DNA of 8,215 nucleotides from Bacteroidetes bacterium QH_1_64_81. Its GTDB lineage: Bacteria; Bacteroidota; Rhodothermia; Rhodothermales; Salinibacteraceae. The notes beneath the pieces are model-generated. The model was not told the DNA's origin. It worked only from the letters and a program-made list of their open reading frames with translations, and did no database searches. The position numbers were made by a program, and so were the translations under genes. This document shows, piece after piece, positions 1 through 7,100 of the stretch (its first letter is position 1; each line of letters starts with the position of its first letter). The stretch covers positions 1-8,215 of the forward strand of contig PXSX01000186.1 of assembly GCA_003022655.1 (NCBI GenBank), given 5' to 3'.

Positions 1-186
1 CACGTACCGCTCGTGGGTGACGATCAGGCAGCGCTCCGGCGGCACGAGGCCCTGGAGCCGCGCGACGGTGTTCTGGATGAGCGTCCCGTCGCCGAAGACG
101 TCGAGGAACTGCTTGGGGTGCTCCTTGCGGCTGGCGGGCCAGAAGCGAGTGCCGATGCCTCCGGCCATGATAACGGCGTACTTCAT
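1..186 (-). CDS. manC: Mannose-1-phosphate guanylyltransferase, N-terminal part (cut by window edge)
   Basis: Reading leftward from an ATG at 186, 62 codons remain open to the window edge. The protein begins MKYAVIMAGGIGTRFWPASR and continues with KEHPKQF. This is the nucleotidyltransferase signature GGxGTRxxPxSR (residues 9-20) followed by PKQF (24-27), which binds GTP and the sugar phosphate. In the family this enzyme makes GDP-mannose from mannose-1-phosphate and GTP in the cytoplasm, feeding polysaccharide and glycoprotein synthesis. The ATG leads directly into the first beta strand of the Rossmann-like fold, so the start is probably correct. No strong Shine-Dalgarno sequence precedes it. 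It is transcribed away from the sulfotransferase gene. The C-terminal domains lie outside the window, so a monofunctional enzyme cannot be told from one fused to a mannose-6-phosphate isomerase domain. The name rests on N-terminal motifs; another sugar nucleotidyltransferase is possible but less likely given FWPxSRxxxPKQF. Confidence 0.9.
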   Translation of the reverse strand, partial: MKYAVIMAGGIGTRFWPASRKEHPKQFLDVFGDGTLIQNTVARLQGLVPPERCLIVTHERYV

Positions 187-390
187 GTGGCTGAAAGTCG
201 GATCAAGGAACGAGCGATACCCCTAACATAGCGAACGACGACGGAAGAAGTGAAGCGGGTCGCCGGAACGCGGAGCAATCGTGTGTGAGAATTCGAGCTG
301 GGTTGGAACCGCATCGTCTCGTAGATCCCGAAACGTGCCGAACGGAGTGCCACGTACATCTCGTGTAGCCAGTCTGAAGCTGATAGGGCA
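187..390. other. Divergent intergenic region between guanylyltransferase and sulfotransferase
   Basis: This 204-bp spacer separates two genes that point away from each other, so it should hold both promoters. On the minus strand there is a TATGTTAG-like box around 227-234, a partial match to the Bacteroidota -7 element TAnnTTTG, but I see no convincing partner TTTG at the right distance. On the plus strand I see no clear promoter. I see no riboswitch-like or terminator structure. Short ORFs that cross it run into the sulfotransferase gene in the wrong frame and have no recognisable protein content. Confidence 0.5.
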
Positions 391-1128
391 ATGCTGACGA
401 AGATCAAAAATTACATTGATGCGGTTACAAGCCGTACCGAACGGGAACGGAAAATTCGGAGAAGGGGTGGGGGCGGGACAACCTACGTGTATACTCTCCG
501 CGACTTTGAGCGTCAGGAATGCATTTTCGTTCACGTCCCGCGGGCGGCCGGGACGAGCATCTGTCAGGCGCTGTTCGGCCATAACGCCGGGGGACATAAA
601 ACCGTCCGGGAGTACGAGCACATCTTCGGTGAGACGTTTTGGGATTACTTCACGTTTTCGTTCGTGCGCAACCCCTACGCCCGGCTCGTTTCGACGTACG
701 AATACCTCCGGAAAGGCGGCCATCCGGCTTGGCCGAGCAACCGGGAATTCGGGGAGCAGGTCATCGGAGCGTACGACGGATTCGGGTCGTTCGTGCTACA
801 GTGGCTTCGACCAGAAAAAACTGAGTGGCCCCTCCCCCACTTCTATCCGCAAACGCATTTTCTGACGCTGGACGGCGAGCTGGCCGTCGACTATGTGGGG
901 CATGTCGAGACCATCGAGGAGGATTTCGCTGCGGTTTGTGGCCGTCTCGGGGAGGTCCCAGAACTGCCCGAAGTGAACAAGACGCCCGGGGAGCGGGCGC
1001 CCTTGGCGTCCTACTATGACGCCGACGCCGTTATCCAGCGGGTCCAGGAGGTATATGACGCAGACTTCGAGCACTTCGGGTACCTCCGGAACGTCGAAGA
1101 GGCCAACGTTCCTCCAGAGAGCAGGTAG
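391..1128 (+). CDS. Sulfotransferase family 2 (PAPS-dependent) protein
   Basis: This 245-residue protein has both PAPS-binding signatures of sulfotransferases. The 5'-phosphosulfate loop is FVHVPRAAGTS (46-56), a variant of the usual FxHIPKTAGTS in which the Lys is Arg. The 3'-phosphate motif is FVRNPYARLVSTYEYL (91-106), with the Arg and Ser expected for that site. Further typical elements follow: an aromatic/Gln patch HFYPQTHFL (150-158), VDYVGHVETIEEDF (166-179), NKT (196-198) and a C-terminal YDADFEHFGY (222-231). Length is usual for bacterial members, and no signal peptide or membrane segment is visible, so it is probably cytoplasmic. The family moves sulfate from PAPS to a hydroxyl, often on a carbohydrate. 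Next to GDP-mannose and glycosyltransferase genes, a glycan acceptor is likely but is an inference. The ATG at 391 is followed by a basic N-terminus; only a weak AGGG lies before it. The first ~30 codons are rather AT-rich compared with the neighbours. Confidence 0.85.
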   Translation: MLTKIKNYIDAVTSRTERERKIRRRGGGGTTYVYTLRDFERQECIFVHVPRAAGTSICQALFGHNAGGHKTVREYEHIFGETFWDYFTFSFVRNPYARLVSTYEYLRKGGHPAWPSNREFGEQVIGAYDGFGSFVLQWLRPEKTEWPLPHFYPQTHFLTLDGELAVDYVGHVETIEEDFAAVCGRLGEVPELPEVNKTPGERAPLASYYDADAVIQRVQEVYDADFEHFGYLRNVEEANVPPESR

Positions 1129-1134
1129 TCGATG

Positions 1135-1149
1135 GTGGCCAGGGGCCAC
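1135..1149. terminator. Short hairpin between convergent genes, possible bidirectional terminator
   Basis: GTGGCC (1135-1140) pairs perfectly with GGCCAC (1144-1149) across a 3-base loop. It sits in the 29-bp gap between the stop codons of the sulfotransferase (plus) and the family 2 glycosyltransferase (minus), where a shared terminator would be expected. The stem has only six pairs and no T-run follows on either strand, so intrinsic termination is not assured. In GC-rich DNA a stem of this size can arise by chance. Confidence 0.3.
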
Positions 1150-1157
1150 AGGCACCC

Positions 1158-2108
1158 TCACGGGGGGAGGAGGGGATGATCCCGGGAGAGGACGGTGCGG
1201 ATGCCCTGGATCAGTCCCCGGAGGGCCGCGGTGCGATGGAGGGCCGAGGAGGTGAGGAGGGCAAAGAGACGACCGGTGAGACTCCACCAGTATGCTGGGT
1301 GTGGAGCATCGAAGTGCTTCTCCACGAACCAGCGGCGGTGCACGGTAAGGGCATGGCCGTATCGCTCGGCGTCAAATCGGTTGCGGGGCGAGCGCCGGTG
1401 GGTAAGGCGAGCCTCGGGCTGCACGACGAGCTGCGCCTGCCGATGGATCCGGTAGGACAGGTCCAGGTCTTCGAGCATCGAGTAGCCCGTGAGATTCTTA
1501 TCGAACCGATGCTGGTCGAGGAGGGAACGCCGATACGACGAGGAGCATCCGCTCAGCCATTCCGTCTCCTGGAGGCCGTTCCCGTCGCTCGGCGTCGGAT
1601 GCTGCGCGCTCGTGGCGTATCCAGACGGCAATACGTGCCCGGCACTGGGGTGACTCAGGAGAAATAGGCGCCGGAGTCTCTCCACGACGGACGAGGTAGT
1701 GTCGTCTGAATGCGTCACGATCACACCTCCCGCCCCGCCGACGTCTGAGTCTCTTCGGAAAAGTCTCGACAGGGCTTCGAAGTAGCCCGGGTGCACCGTC
1801 ACGTCGTCGTCGATGAAGTGTACGATCTCGACGGACGAAGGCAGGTGGTCGATCGCCGCGTTTCGCTGCCGGGCCAGCGAGGGCATGTCGGTGTACGGCC
1901 AGTGCACACTCGGAAGCGAGTCGAAGTCCTCGATTAGGGCCCGGGTCCGAGTTCGGGCGGCCGCGTCACTCGCATCGACCACCGCGAGCAGGAGGTCGAC
2001 CGACGGCGGGTGGGCCGCGATGCTGTCGAGCGTCCGTTCCAGTTCATCGGGGCGGTTTCGCGTGCAGATCACGACCGCTTCCGACGCTTTGGGAAGAGAT
2101 GAGGACAT
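1158..2108 (-). CDS. Glycosyltransferase family 2 (GT-A fold)
   Basis: This 316-residue protein is a family 2 glycosyltransferase, transferring a sugar from a nucleotide-sugar donor to a growing glycan. The N-terminal strand AVVICTRNRPDELERTLDSI (11-30) is the typical nucleotide-binding start. IDDDVTVHPGYFEAL (99-113) carries the metal-binding DxD-type motif (Asp100-102). WLSGCSSSYRRSLL (184-197) and LEDLDLSYR (212-220) supply the acceptor region and the likely catalytic acidic pair ED (213-214). No clear transmembrane helix is visible, so it would act at the cytoplasmic face of the membrane. The frame stays open another 62 codons upstream, but that part is low-complexity and Cys/Arg-rich and unlike the family. 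I chose the ATG at 2108 because the GT-A fold begins about ten residues later. It is convergent with the sulfotransferase and divergent from the broken glycosyltransferase. Donor and acceptor cannot be assigned. Confidence 0.85.
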   Translation of the reverse strand: MSSSLPKASEAVVICTRNRPDELERTLDSIAAHPPSVDLLLAVVDASDAAARTRTRALIEDFDSLPSVHWPYTDMPSLARQRNAAIDHLPSSVEIVHFIDDDVTVHPGYFEALSRLFRRDSDVGGAGGVIVTHSDDTTSSVVERLRRLFLLSHPSAGHVLPSGYATSAQHPTPSDGNGLQETEWLSGCSSSYRRSLLDQHRFDKNLTGYSMLEDLDLSYRIHRQAQLVVQPEARLTHRRSPRNRFDAERYGHALTVHRRWFVEKHFDAPHPAYWWSLTGRLFALLTSSALHRTAALRGLIQGIRTVLSRDHPLLPP

Positions 2109-2226
2109 GAGAACGCTCGCTACATGCGAGATGGATCGGTACAAAAGGCGTTGAACATGGGGGCGGAGCGGGGCGTTGGGAGAACAGCGCAGACAAGTTA
2201 GACAAGCGGACCGAGAGGCGCACATC

Positions 2227-2275
2227 GTTTTGGGTTGAGCGTCTTGTGTTAAGAGTTGAGTGTTGCGCGTTCGGG
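2227..2275. repeat. Degenerate heptanucleotide tandem repeat, about seven units
   Basis: From 2227 to 2275 every seventh base begins a GTT or, once, GTC triplet, giving seven contiguous 7-bp units of the form GTTNNNN with a loose consensus GTTGAGY. The unit at 2234 is GTTGAGC and the one at 2255 is GTTGAGT; the others match less well after the first three bases. The array is non-coding and lies 120-170 bp upstream of the family 2 glycosyltransferase start. Its pattern recalls heptanucleotide STRR-type repeats described in other bacteria, but I cannot say whether it recurs in this genome. Confidence 0.55.
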
Positions 2276-2366
2276 GACAAAACGTGAAAGGCAAGGGACG
2301 CAGTGCGGGGAGCGACGCACGATAGAAAAGGGGGAAACTGGTGATGTGTAAAACGCAAGAAGAAAT

Positions 2367-2389
2367 TCACGCATCCCTCCTCACGCATC
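2367..2389. repeat. Direct repeat TCACGCATC, two copies
   Basis: The 9-mer TCACGCATC occurs at 2367-2375 and again at 2381-2389, with a 14-bp start-to-start distance and a pyrimidine-rich spacer. A third partial copy, CACGC, overlaps the end of the second (2389-2393). The site lies 70-90 bp upstream of the start codon at 2458. It could be a pair of regulator binding sites or another degenerate tandem repeat; nothing distinguishes these. Confidence 0.45.
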
Positions 2390-2422
2390 ACGCCGGTGGG
2401 GAGCGGTGTGGATCAGGCATTC

Positions 2423-2447
2423 CGAGAACGGGTTCTCGAGAACGGGT
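2423..2447. promoter_or_regulatory. Nested palindrome / operator-like site before the start codon at 2458
   Basis: CGAGAACGGGT occurs twice (2423-2433 and 2437-2447) as direct repeats 14 bp apart. Between them the half-site is inverted, so CGAGAAC (2423-2429) pairs with GTTCTCG (2432-2438), and GTTCTCGAGAAC (2432-2443) is a perfect 12-bp palindrome. This gives three alternating copies of one GAGAAC half-site within 25 bp, ending ten bases before the ATG. The layout fits a repressor site or an mRNA hairpin that would mask the ribosome binding region. No regulator gene is visible nearby, so the function is inferred. Confidence 0.45.
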
Positions 2448-2457
2448 CCACTGAGTC

Positions 2458-3462
2458 ATGGCATCCACTTCTCGGCGTCGGATCGTGCACGTGACGACGG
2501 TGCACCATCCGTTTGACCCGCGCATCTTCTACAAACAGCTCGCCTCGCTCCGCGACGCAGGGTTCGACACGCACCTCATCGCGCCCCACGAGCGCTCCGA
2601 AAGCGTAAACGGAATTCCCATCCATGCGCTGCCGATCCCTTCAAGTCGGGGCGCCCGGCTTGCTCTTCCTTCCTGCTGAAACGGACGATCGGCGTCCGGG
2701 TCGTCTACGACATGCACGAGAACTACCGCTCGAAGGGAGCACTGCTGGGGCGAGGGCTCCGGGCGCTGGAGCGGTGGGCATTCCGGTGGGTCGACCACGT
2801 GCTGCTCGCCGAGGAGAGCTACCGGTCGATTGTGGAGGACCACGCGGTGCCCCACACCTACATCGCCAACTACTTTCGCCCAATCGGGGACGAGGATCCG
2901 GTGGACGCCGTAGAGATCAGCGAGACGCCGACGCGCCTCCTCTACACCGGCACCCTCTCTGACAGCCGCGGCCTCCGCACGATGGTGGACCTCGCCGCGC
3001 AGATCCGGCACGACGACCGGCCCGAGACCCTCGACCTGGTGGGCGTGTGTCACCGCGACCACCTACGTTCGGCCTTCAGCCATGCCGCCGCACTACCGCC
3101 GGGCCGACGTGGGACTGGCCCTTTGCGAACCGCACCCCAACCACATGGGCTCTCTGCTTACGAAGTTCTACGAGTACCTCCACTACGGCCTGCCCATCAT
3201 CTGCTCGGACTTTCCGCGCTGGCGGCGCTTCGTGGAGCAGCACGCGTGCGGCGCCGTGGTGCCGCCGGGCGAGCCGGGGGCTGTCCTCGACGTGCTCGAC
3301 GCGTGGCAGGCCCACCCGGAGCGGTACCGAGAGTGCGCCGAGAATGCCCGCGCCGCGGCCCCGAAGTACCGCTGGGAGACGATGAGCGAGCGCCTCGTGA
3401 ACCTTTATCGTCGTTTACTTAACGACAGCAGTCCCAAAGAACCTGTCACCGGATCACGCTGA
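2458..3462 (+). pseudogene. Glycosyltransferase family 4-type gene, broken into three frames with missing segments
   Basis: Three consecutive pieces read as one GT-B glycosyltransferase. Piece 1 (2458 to about 2660) starts MASTSRRRIVHVTTVHHPFD and continues FDPRIFYKQLASLRDAGFD, the typical N-terminal Rossmann start, ending near SSRGARLA. Piece 2 (about 2670 to 3057, another frame) holds LLKRTIGVRVVYDMHENYRS, WVDHVLLAEESY, YIANYFRP and RLLYTGTLSDSRG, then LVGVCHR. Piece 3 (about 3058 to 3462, back in the first frame) holds TYVRPSAMPPHYRRADVGLA, FYEYLHYGLPIICSDFPRWR and a C-terminal helix. The two Glu residues of the donor-binding E...E signature survive in piece 3 (CEPHPN and FYEYL). Family members normally carry a VYHxHDPE segment between pieces 1 and 2, and about 20-25 residues between LVGxCHR and TYVxPS; both are absent. 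Apart from the two breaks the coding quality is good, so the damage is recent or a sequence/assembly error. As read, no full-length enzyme can be made. It starts divergently from the family 2 glycosyltransferase. Confidence 0.8.
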
Positions 3463-4165
3463 TCTTTTCGACGTCGCCTCGGAACGTCGACTCCTCTCCC
3501 TCGATGCGGACCCGGTAGAGATACACGCCCGTTGCCACCCGGTCCCCGTCTTCGTCGCGGCCGTTCCAGCGCAGCGTATTCCAGCCCACGCGCAGCGGAT
3601 CATCGAGGTCGCTCTCGTCGAACTGGCGCACTAGGCGCCCAGACAGGGTGTAGATGCGCAGCGTAAAGTCGCGGAGCGCCTCGTTCTGCCCGCCTTCAAC
3701 CCGGAAGGCGAAGGTCGTGTGGGTGTTCATCGGGTTGGGATACGGGTATAAGTCCTTAATGACCTGCTCCTGCTGGATGCGGAAGCTCCCCTGGTACGGC
3801 TCAATCTTGTTTCCCCGTGCATCCTCGGCCTCTACCTTCAGCGTATACGTCGAGTCCCGCATCGGCAGGTCGGGCTCGAAGAGCAGCCGCACCTCGGTGC
3901 TGCCCGAGTCCGGCGGCACGAACGCCAGCGCGTCGCTGGTAAAGGGGATGCGTTGAAAGAGCGACCCGAGTCCTGGATCGCGTTCCGGAAGCCCGCCCTT
4001 GAGGTACACGTCGACGTGGCTCGTGTCGTCAAGGGTGAGGTTCGGGTTGTTGTCGCTAATAAGGATTTCAAGGGTTGGCTGTGTGGAGACGAACGGGAGC
4101 TGGGGGGCCTGGAAGGATTCGTCCTCGAAGGTGGGGGGGACTTCGCGCCCGTTGGCCAGCCGTAA
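3446..4165 (-). CDS. Detached C-terminal part of the C25 peptidase: Ig-like segment and T9SS sorting tail
   Basis: This is the 3' end of the large peptidase gene in a different frame. Sensible coding starts at about 4162 with RLANGREVPPTFEDE, continues through LEILISDNNPNLTLDDTSHV, and stops at 3446, about 238 residues. A GTG at 4009 is the first start-like codon but is not expected to be a true start. The segment LEILISDNNPNL to YTLKVEAEDARGNK is an Ig-like module. The last ~100 residues, from DLYPYPNPMN through GRLVRQF and WNGRDEDGDRVATGVYLYRV to KISVIR, form a typical T9SS type A C-terminal domain. Such domains direct export through the outer membrane and are cut off or anchored at the surface. 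The stop lies inside the last codons of the convergent glycosyltransferase (17-bp overlap). If the break is real, the peptidase loses this tail and could not use T9SS. Confidence 0.8.
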   Translation of the reverse strand, partial: LRLANGREVPPTFEDESFQAPQLPFVSTQPTLEILISDNNPNLTLDDTSHVDVYLKGGLPERDPGLGSLFQRIPFTSDALAFVPPDSGSTEVRLLFEPDLPMRDSTYTLKVEAEDARGNKIEPYQGSFRIQQEQVIKDLYPYPNPMNTHTTFAFRVEGGQNEALRDFTLRIYTLSGRLVRQFDESDLDDPLRVGWNTLRWNGRDEDGDRVATGVYLYRVRIEGEESTFRGDVEKISVIR

Positions 4166-7100
4166 TCAAATTATTCCCCGAGAACTCCGTAGTCGAAAAG
4201 GCCAGCGAGGTAGTGTCCCGGCCGCCGTTGGGAGCGAGGGCCGAAAGGGTGTCGGTCAACAGGGTGGTGGTCGTGTTCGAGGCATCCTGCAGGGTGACGC
4301 GTGCCCGAACGGGCGTGCTCGCCACCGGGCCAAAGTTGACGACCGGAATGGAGGCGGAGACCCGTTCGCCCTGCAAGAGGGTGTCGGGAACGGCGCCCAG
4401 GCGGGACGGATCGACGGCGAGTTCAGGGACGCCCGTATAGGATGCGCTCCACTCATTGAGTTGAGGGGCCGTACGATTCGTCGAGTCGGTGAGGGTGGCG
4501 CGGAAATGAAGGCGAGGGTGCTCCTGCGCATCGATGGCGGAGAGGGATCGCTCCCCCGAAGGCCCGCTGAGATCGTCGATGAGGATCGTCGAGTCTGCGG
4601 CGAGGACATCGAGCGAAATCATGTCCTCGGCGTCCGGAGCCGTGCCGCTCCAGCGGAGCGAGTCCCAGTCGCTGGCCGGCCCGATCCGGGACGAGATCGT
4701 GGTGCCGGAGGCGTGCGAAAAGGAGGGCTCCGACTCGAGATTGATCTCATTCACCTCATCGGCCTCCGAGGGCGGGGACACGCGCTCGACCGTTTCGCCG
4801 GAATGTCCTTTCCGCGTCTTCATGGCCCAGACGTACCGGTACGACAGTGTGTCGATGGCCGCTGAGCCCAGGTTTGCAAACATCGACTTCACCTCGTCCG
4901 GGATCGACGCGTCGCTTTGGCGGGCGAGGTGTCGGGTTCGCACGAACACGTAATCGCCCTCTTCCGGCACGTCGTCGAGAAACGACGCAAGGGCGTCGAT
5001 GGCCTCCTGCTGGTCGCCCACGTCGTCCTCAAGGTCGTCTCGGAGGTCGTACGTTGGAAACGACTCACTGGCCCGCACTTCGCCGCTAGTGCCATCGAGG
5101 ACGAGCACCCCGAATCCGAGCTGCAGGTACTCGTAACGCATGGTGCCGTCGACAATAAATCCGTTCACGCGAGATCCCTGCCCCCGCTCGGAGAAGGTCA
5201 AAACGTCCCGGCTGTATTCATTAAACCTCCACGAGCGACCCGTGCGCCGGAGTCGTGAATTCTCGTTTGCCGAAAAAAGCTGGTCGCGCTGGAGCCACGA
5301 TCGCTCGGGGACAGTTGGGGCGATGGTGAAGCGGGCCGTTCGCCAGGTGTCCGCGTCGGTGTCCGCCAGTCGGGCGCGCCAGTAATAGGTTTCATTTTCG
5401 GAGAGGCCGGACGGCTGCCACGTGCCACGGAGATCGTTGATCTCACGCTGCACCTCCCGGCGGGCCGGCGACGAGAAGTCGGGCACCGTGTCGAGCTGAA
5501 GCACGACCGGAACCCGGTCCGTGGCCTGCCCGGAAACCGTGAATTCGAGCGAGGGCTCCTCGGACGTCACCGTGCCGAAGTCGGTGGGGGAGAGGAGCGC
5601 GACCCCCGTGTCGAACACCACCTGCGTGCGCTCGGCCGTGTTGTTCGTCTCGTTGGCCTCGTCGTATTCGTTGTCGAGATCGACGGTGACACGGAACGTG
5701 TTGGGCCCGATGGCGCGCTCGTCCAGGGGGAACGAGAAAGAGAGTGTCTTTTCGAGCCGAAAGCGGTCGATCCGGCGCGTGCGCTGGGTAATCGTCCCGT
5801 CGGGGCGCTCCCACGTGAGGCGGGCGGTCACGCTGTCGGACGGGATGAGACCTCGATTCTGGAGGCGGGCCGTCACGGTCAGTTCGTCGGAAGGCACCGG
5901 GACCGTCGGGTCGGTGGCGATGAGGTCCGACGACACGTGGAGGTCGGGCTGGGCGGGGAGAGCCATGTTCGTGGCCGGGTCCCCCAGCAGCCCGTACTGC
6001 AAAAGGTGCTTTACGTAGAAGTCGCTATTCCCAAAGTCGGCGTTGATCTCGGCCTTGGCCGATCGGATGGCTTCGCCCAGCACCCGCATGGTGTCGACGA
6101 AGACGCGCTGGACGAGAGCGTCGTTGATGCGGGCGGACGGAATGAGGTTGCCCAGGGCCGACTCGCCGAAGTGGGCAATGCCGCCGTTCAGCGCCCCGTC
6201 GCGCGGCGTGCCGTCGGGCCGCACGGAGCCCACGACGAGCTGCTCGCCCAGGGACGGGGCACTTTTTTCCTCGAATCGACCCCCGGCGAAGGAGCCGGTG
6301 CGGCAACCCAGGGAGATGACGATGGGCAGGCGCCCGGCATTGTCGAACTCCGACGGGGGATCGGTGACGATCTCCCACGTTTGGGCGGCGGAGTGGCCAA
6401 AGTAGTTGAGCCAGCCGGCCCCCCGCTTCAGGTCGACGGCGAGCGAGTCTTGAAAGGTGTCGTCGAGGGGCGCGTTCGCCTTTTTGTAGTACCGAATCGT
6501 GTCCGCTCCTGTGTGCACGGGCACCGGATCCCCGTCGATGGTCGCCACCGTGTCCGCCGCGATCTCGCCCCAGCGATTGGAGTAGAACTGGAGCTGATTC
6601 TGTTCGCTCTCGTTCGTGCCCCCCGCGAGGAGGAGCATCCGCTTCTGCCACCGTTCGAGCGGGGCCGCTTCGTAGGTCTGGAGTTTTTCGACGAAGAGCT
6701 CGCCCTGGGCCACCGACCGGACCGGGATGCGGCCCACGGCCAGGAGCTCCGACCAGTCGTTGGGGCCGTCGCTCTGCATGGCGTACCACCCGTCCGACGG
6801 GGCGTAGCCGAAGGAGGGCACGCTCCACTCGGGATAAATCGTGTCGACCGACCCGTCGCGGATGGGGTACTGGGCGTCCCCGAAGATGGCGAGGAAGCGG
6901 GGGGCGGAGCTCCACTCCTGGGTCGCCCGGAGAAAGCGTCGGATGGCGATGGGGGTGGGCCGTCCGTAGTCGAACTCGTCGAAGACGTTTTGCACCAGCA
7001 CCACCTCCACCTGGTAGCCGTCGTGGGACCGGCGGTAGTCGGCCAGCTGCTGAGCGGCGGGGAGCAGCGCCTCGGTGGTAAGGAGGAGGTAATCGGCGTC

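Larger units (their letters stand above)
2109..2457. other. Divergent intergenic region with several short repeats
   Basis: About 350 bp without a credible gene separate the start codons of the two divergent glycosyltransferase genes. It contains, in order: a degenerate array of 7-bp period, a 9-bp direct repeat with 14-bp period, and a nested palindrome ending about ten bases before the start codon at 2458. The central part (about 2280-2365) is less GC-rich than the coding sequence. I looked for paired TTTG / TAnnTTTG boxes on both strands and found no convincing match. ORFs crossing it encode Cys/Arg/Ser-rich peptides that look like non-coding translation. Confidence 0.6.

Noticed and set aside
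223..723. Minus-strand open frame of 166 codons over the sulfotransferase start
   Set aside because: Composition is not protein-like and it lies antisense to the PAPS-binding motifs of the sulfotransferase.
2109..2294. N-terminal extension of the family 2 glycosyltransferase by 62 codons
   Set aside because: The extension is Cys/Ser/Arg-rich, crosses the tandem repeat and lacks similarity to family starts; the ATG at 2108 fits the GT-A fold.
2290..2330. Weak hairpin GTGCG / CGCAC around 2303-2320
   Set aside because: Only five pairs with an 8-base loop and no T-run; chance level in GC-rich DNA.
4060..4165. Programmed ribosomal frameshift joining the two parts of the peptidase
   Set aside because: No slippery heptamer or downstream pseudoknot is apparent at the joint, and a whole part of the CARDB domain seems to be missing, which frameshifting cannot supply.
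3999..4865. Long open frame of 288 codons on the plus strand, opposite the peptidase gene
   Set aside because: Arg/Gly-rich, no recognisable motif, and fully antisense to a frame with clear domain content. Long antisense frames are expected in GC-rich genes.
6025..6915. 296-codon minus-strand frame, rich in Arg and His
   Set aside because: It is the shifted frame of the C25 domain, whose own frame carries the catalytic residues.
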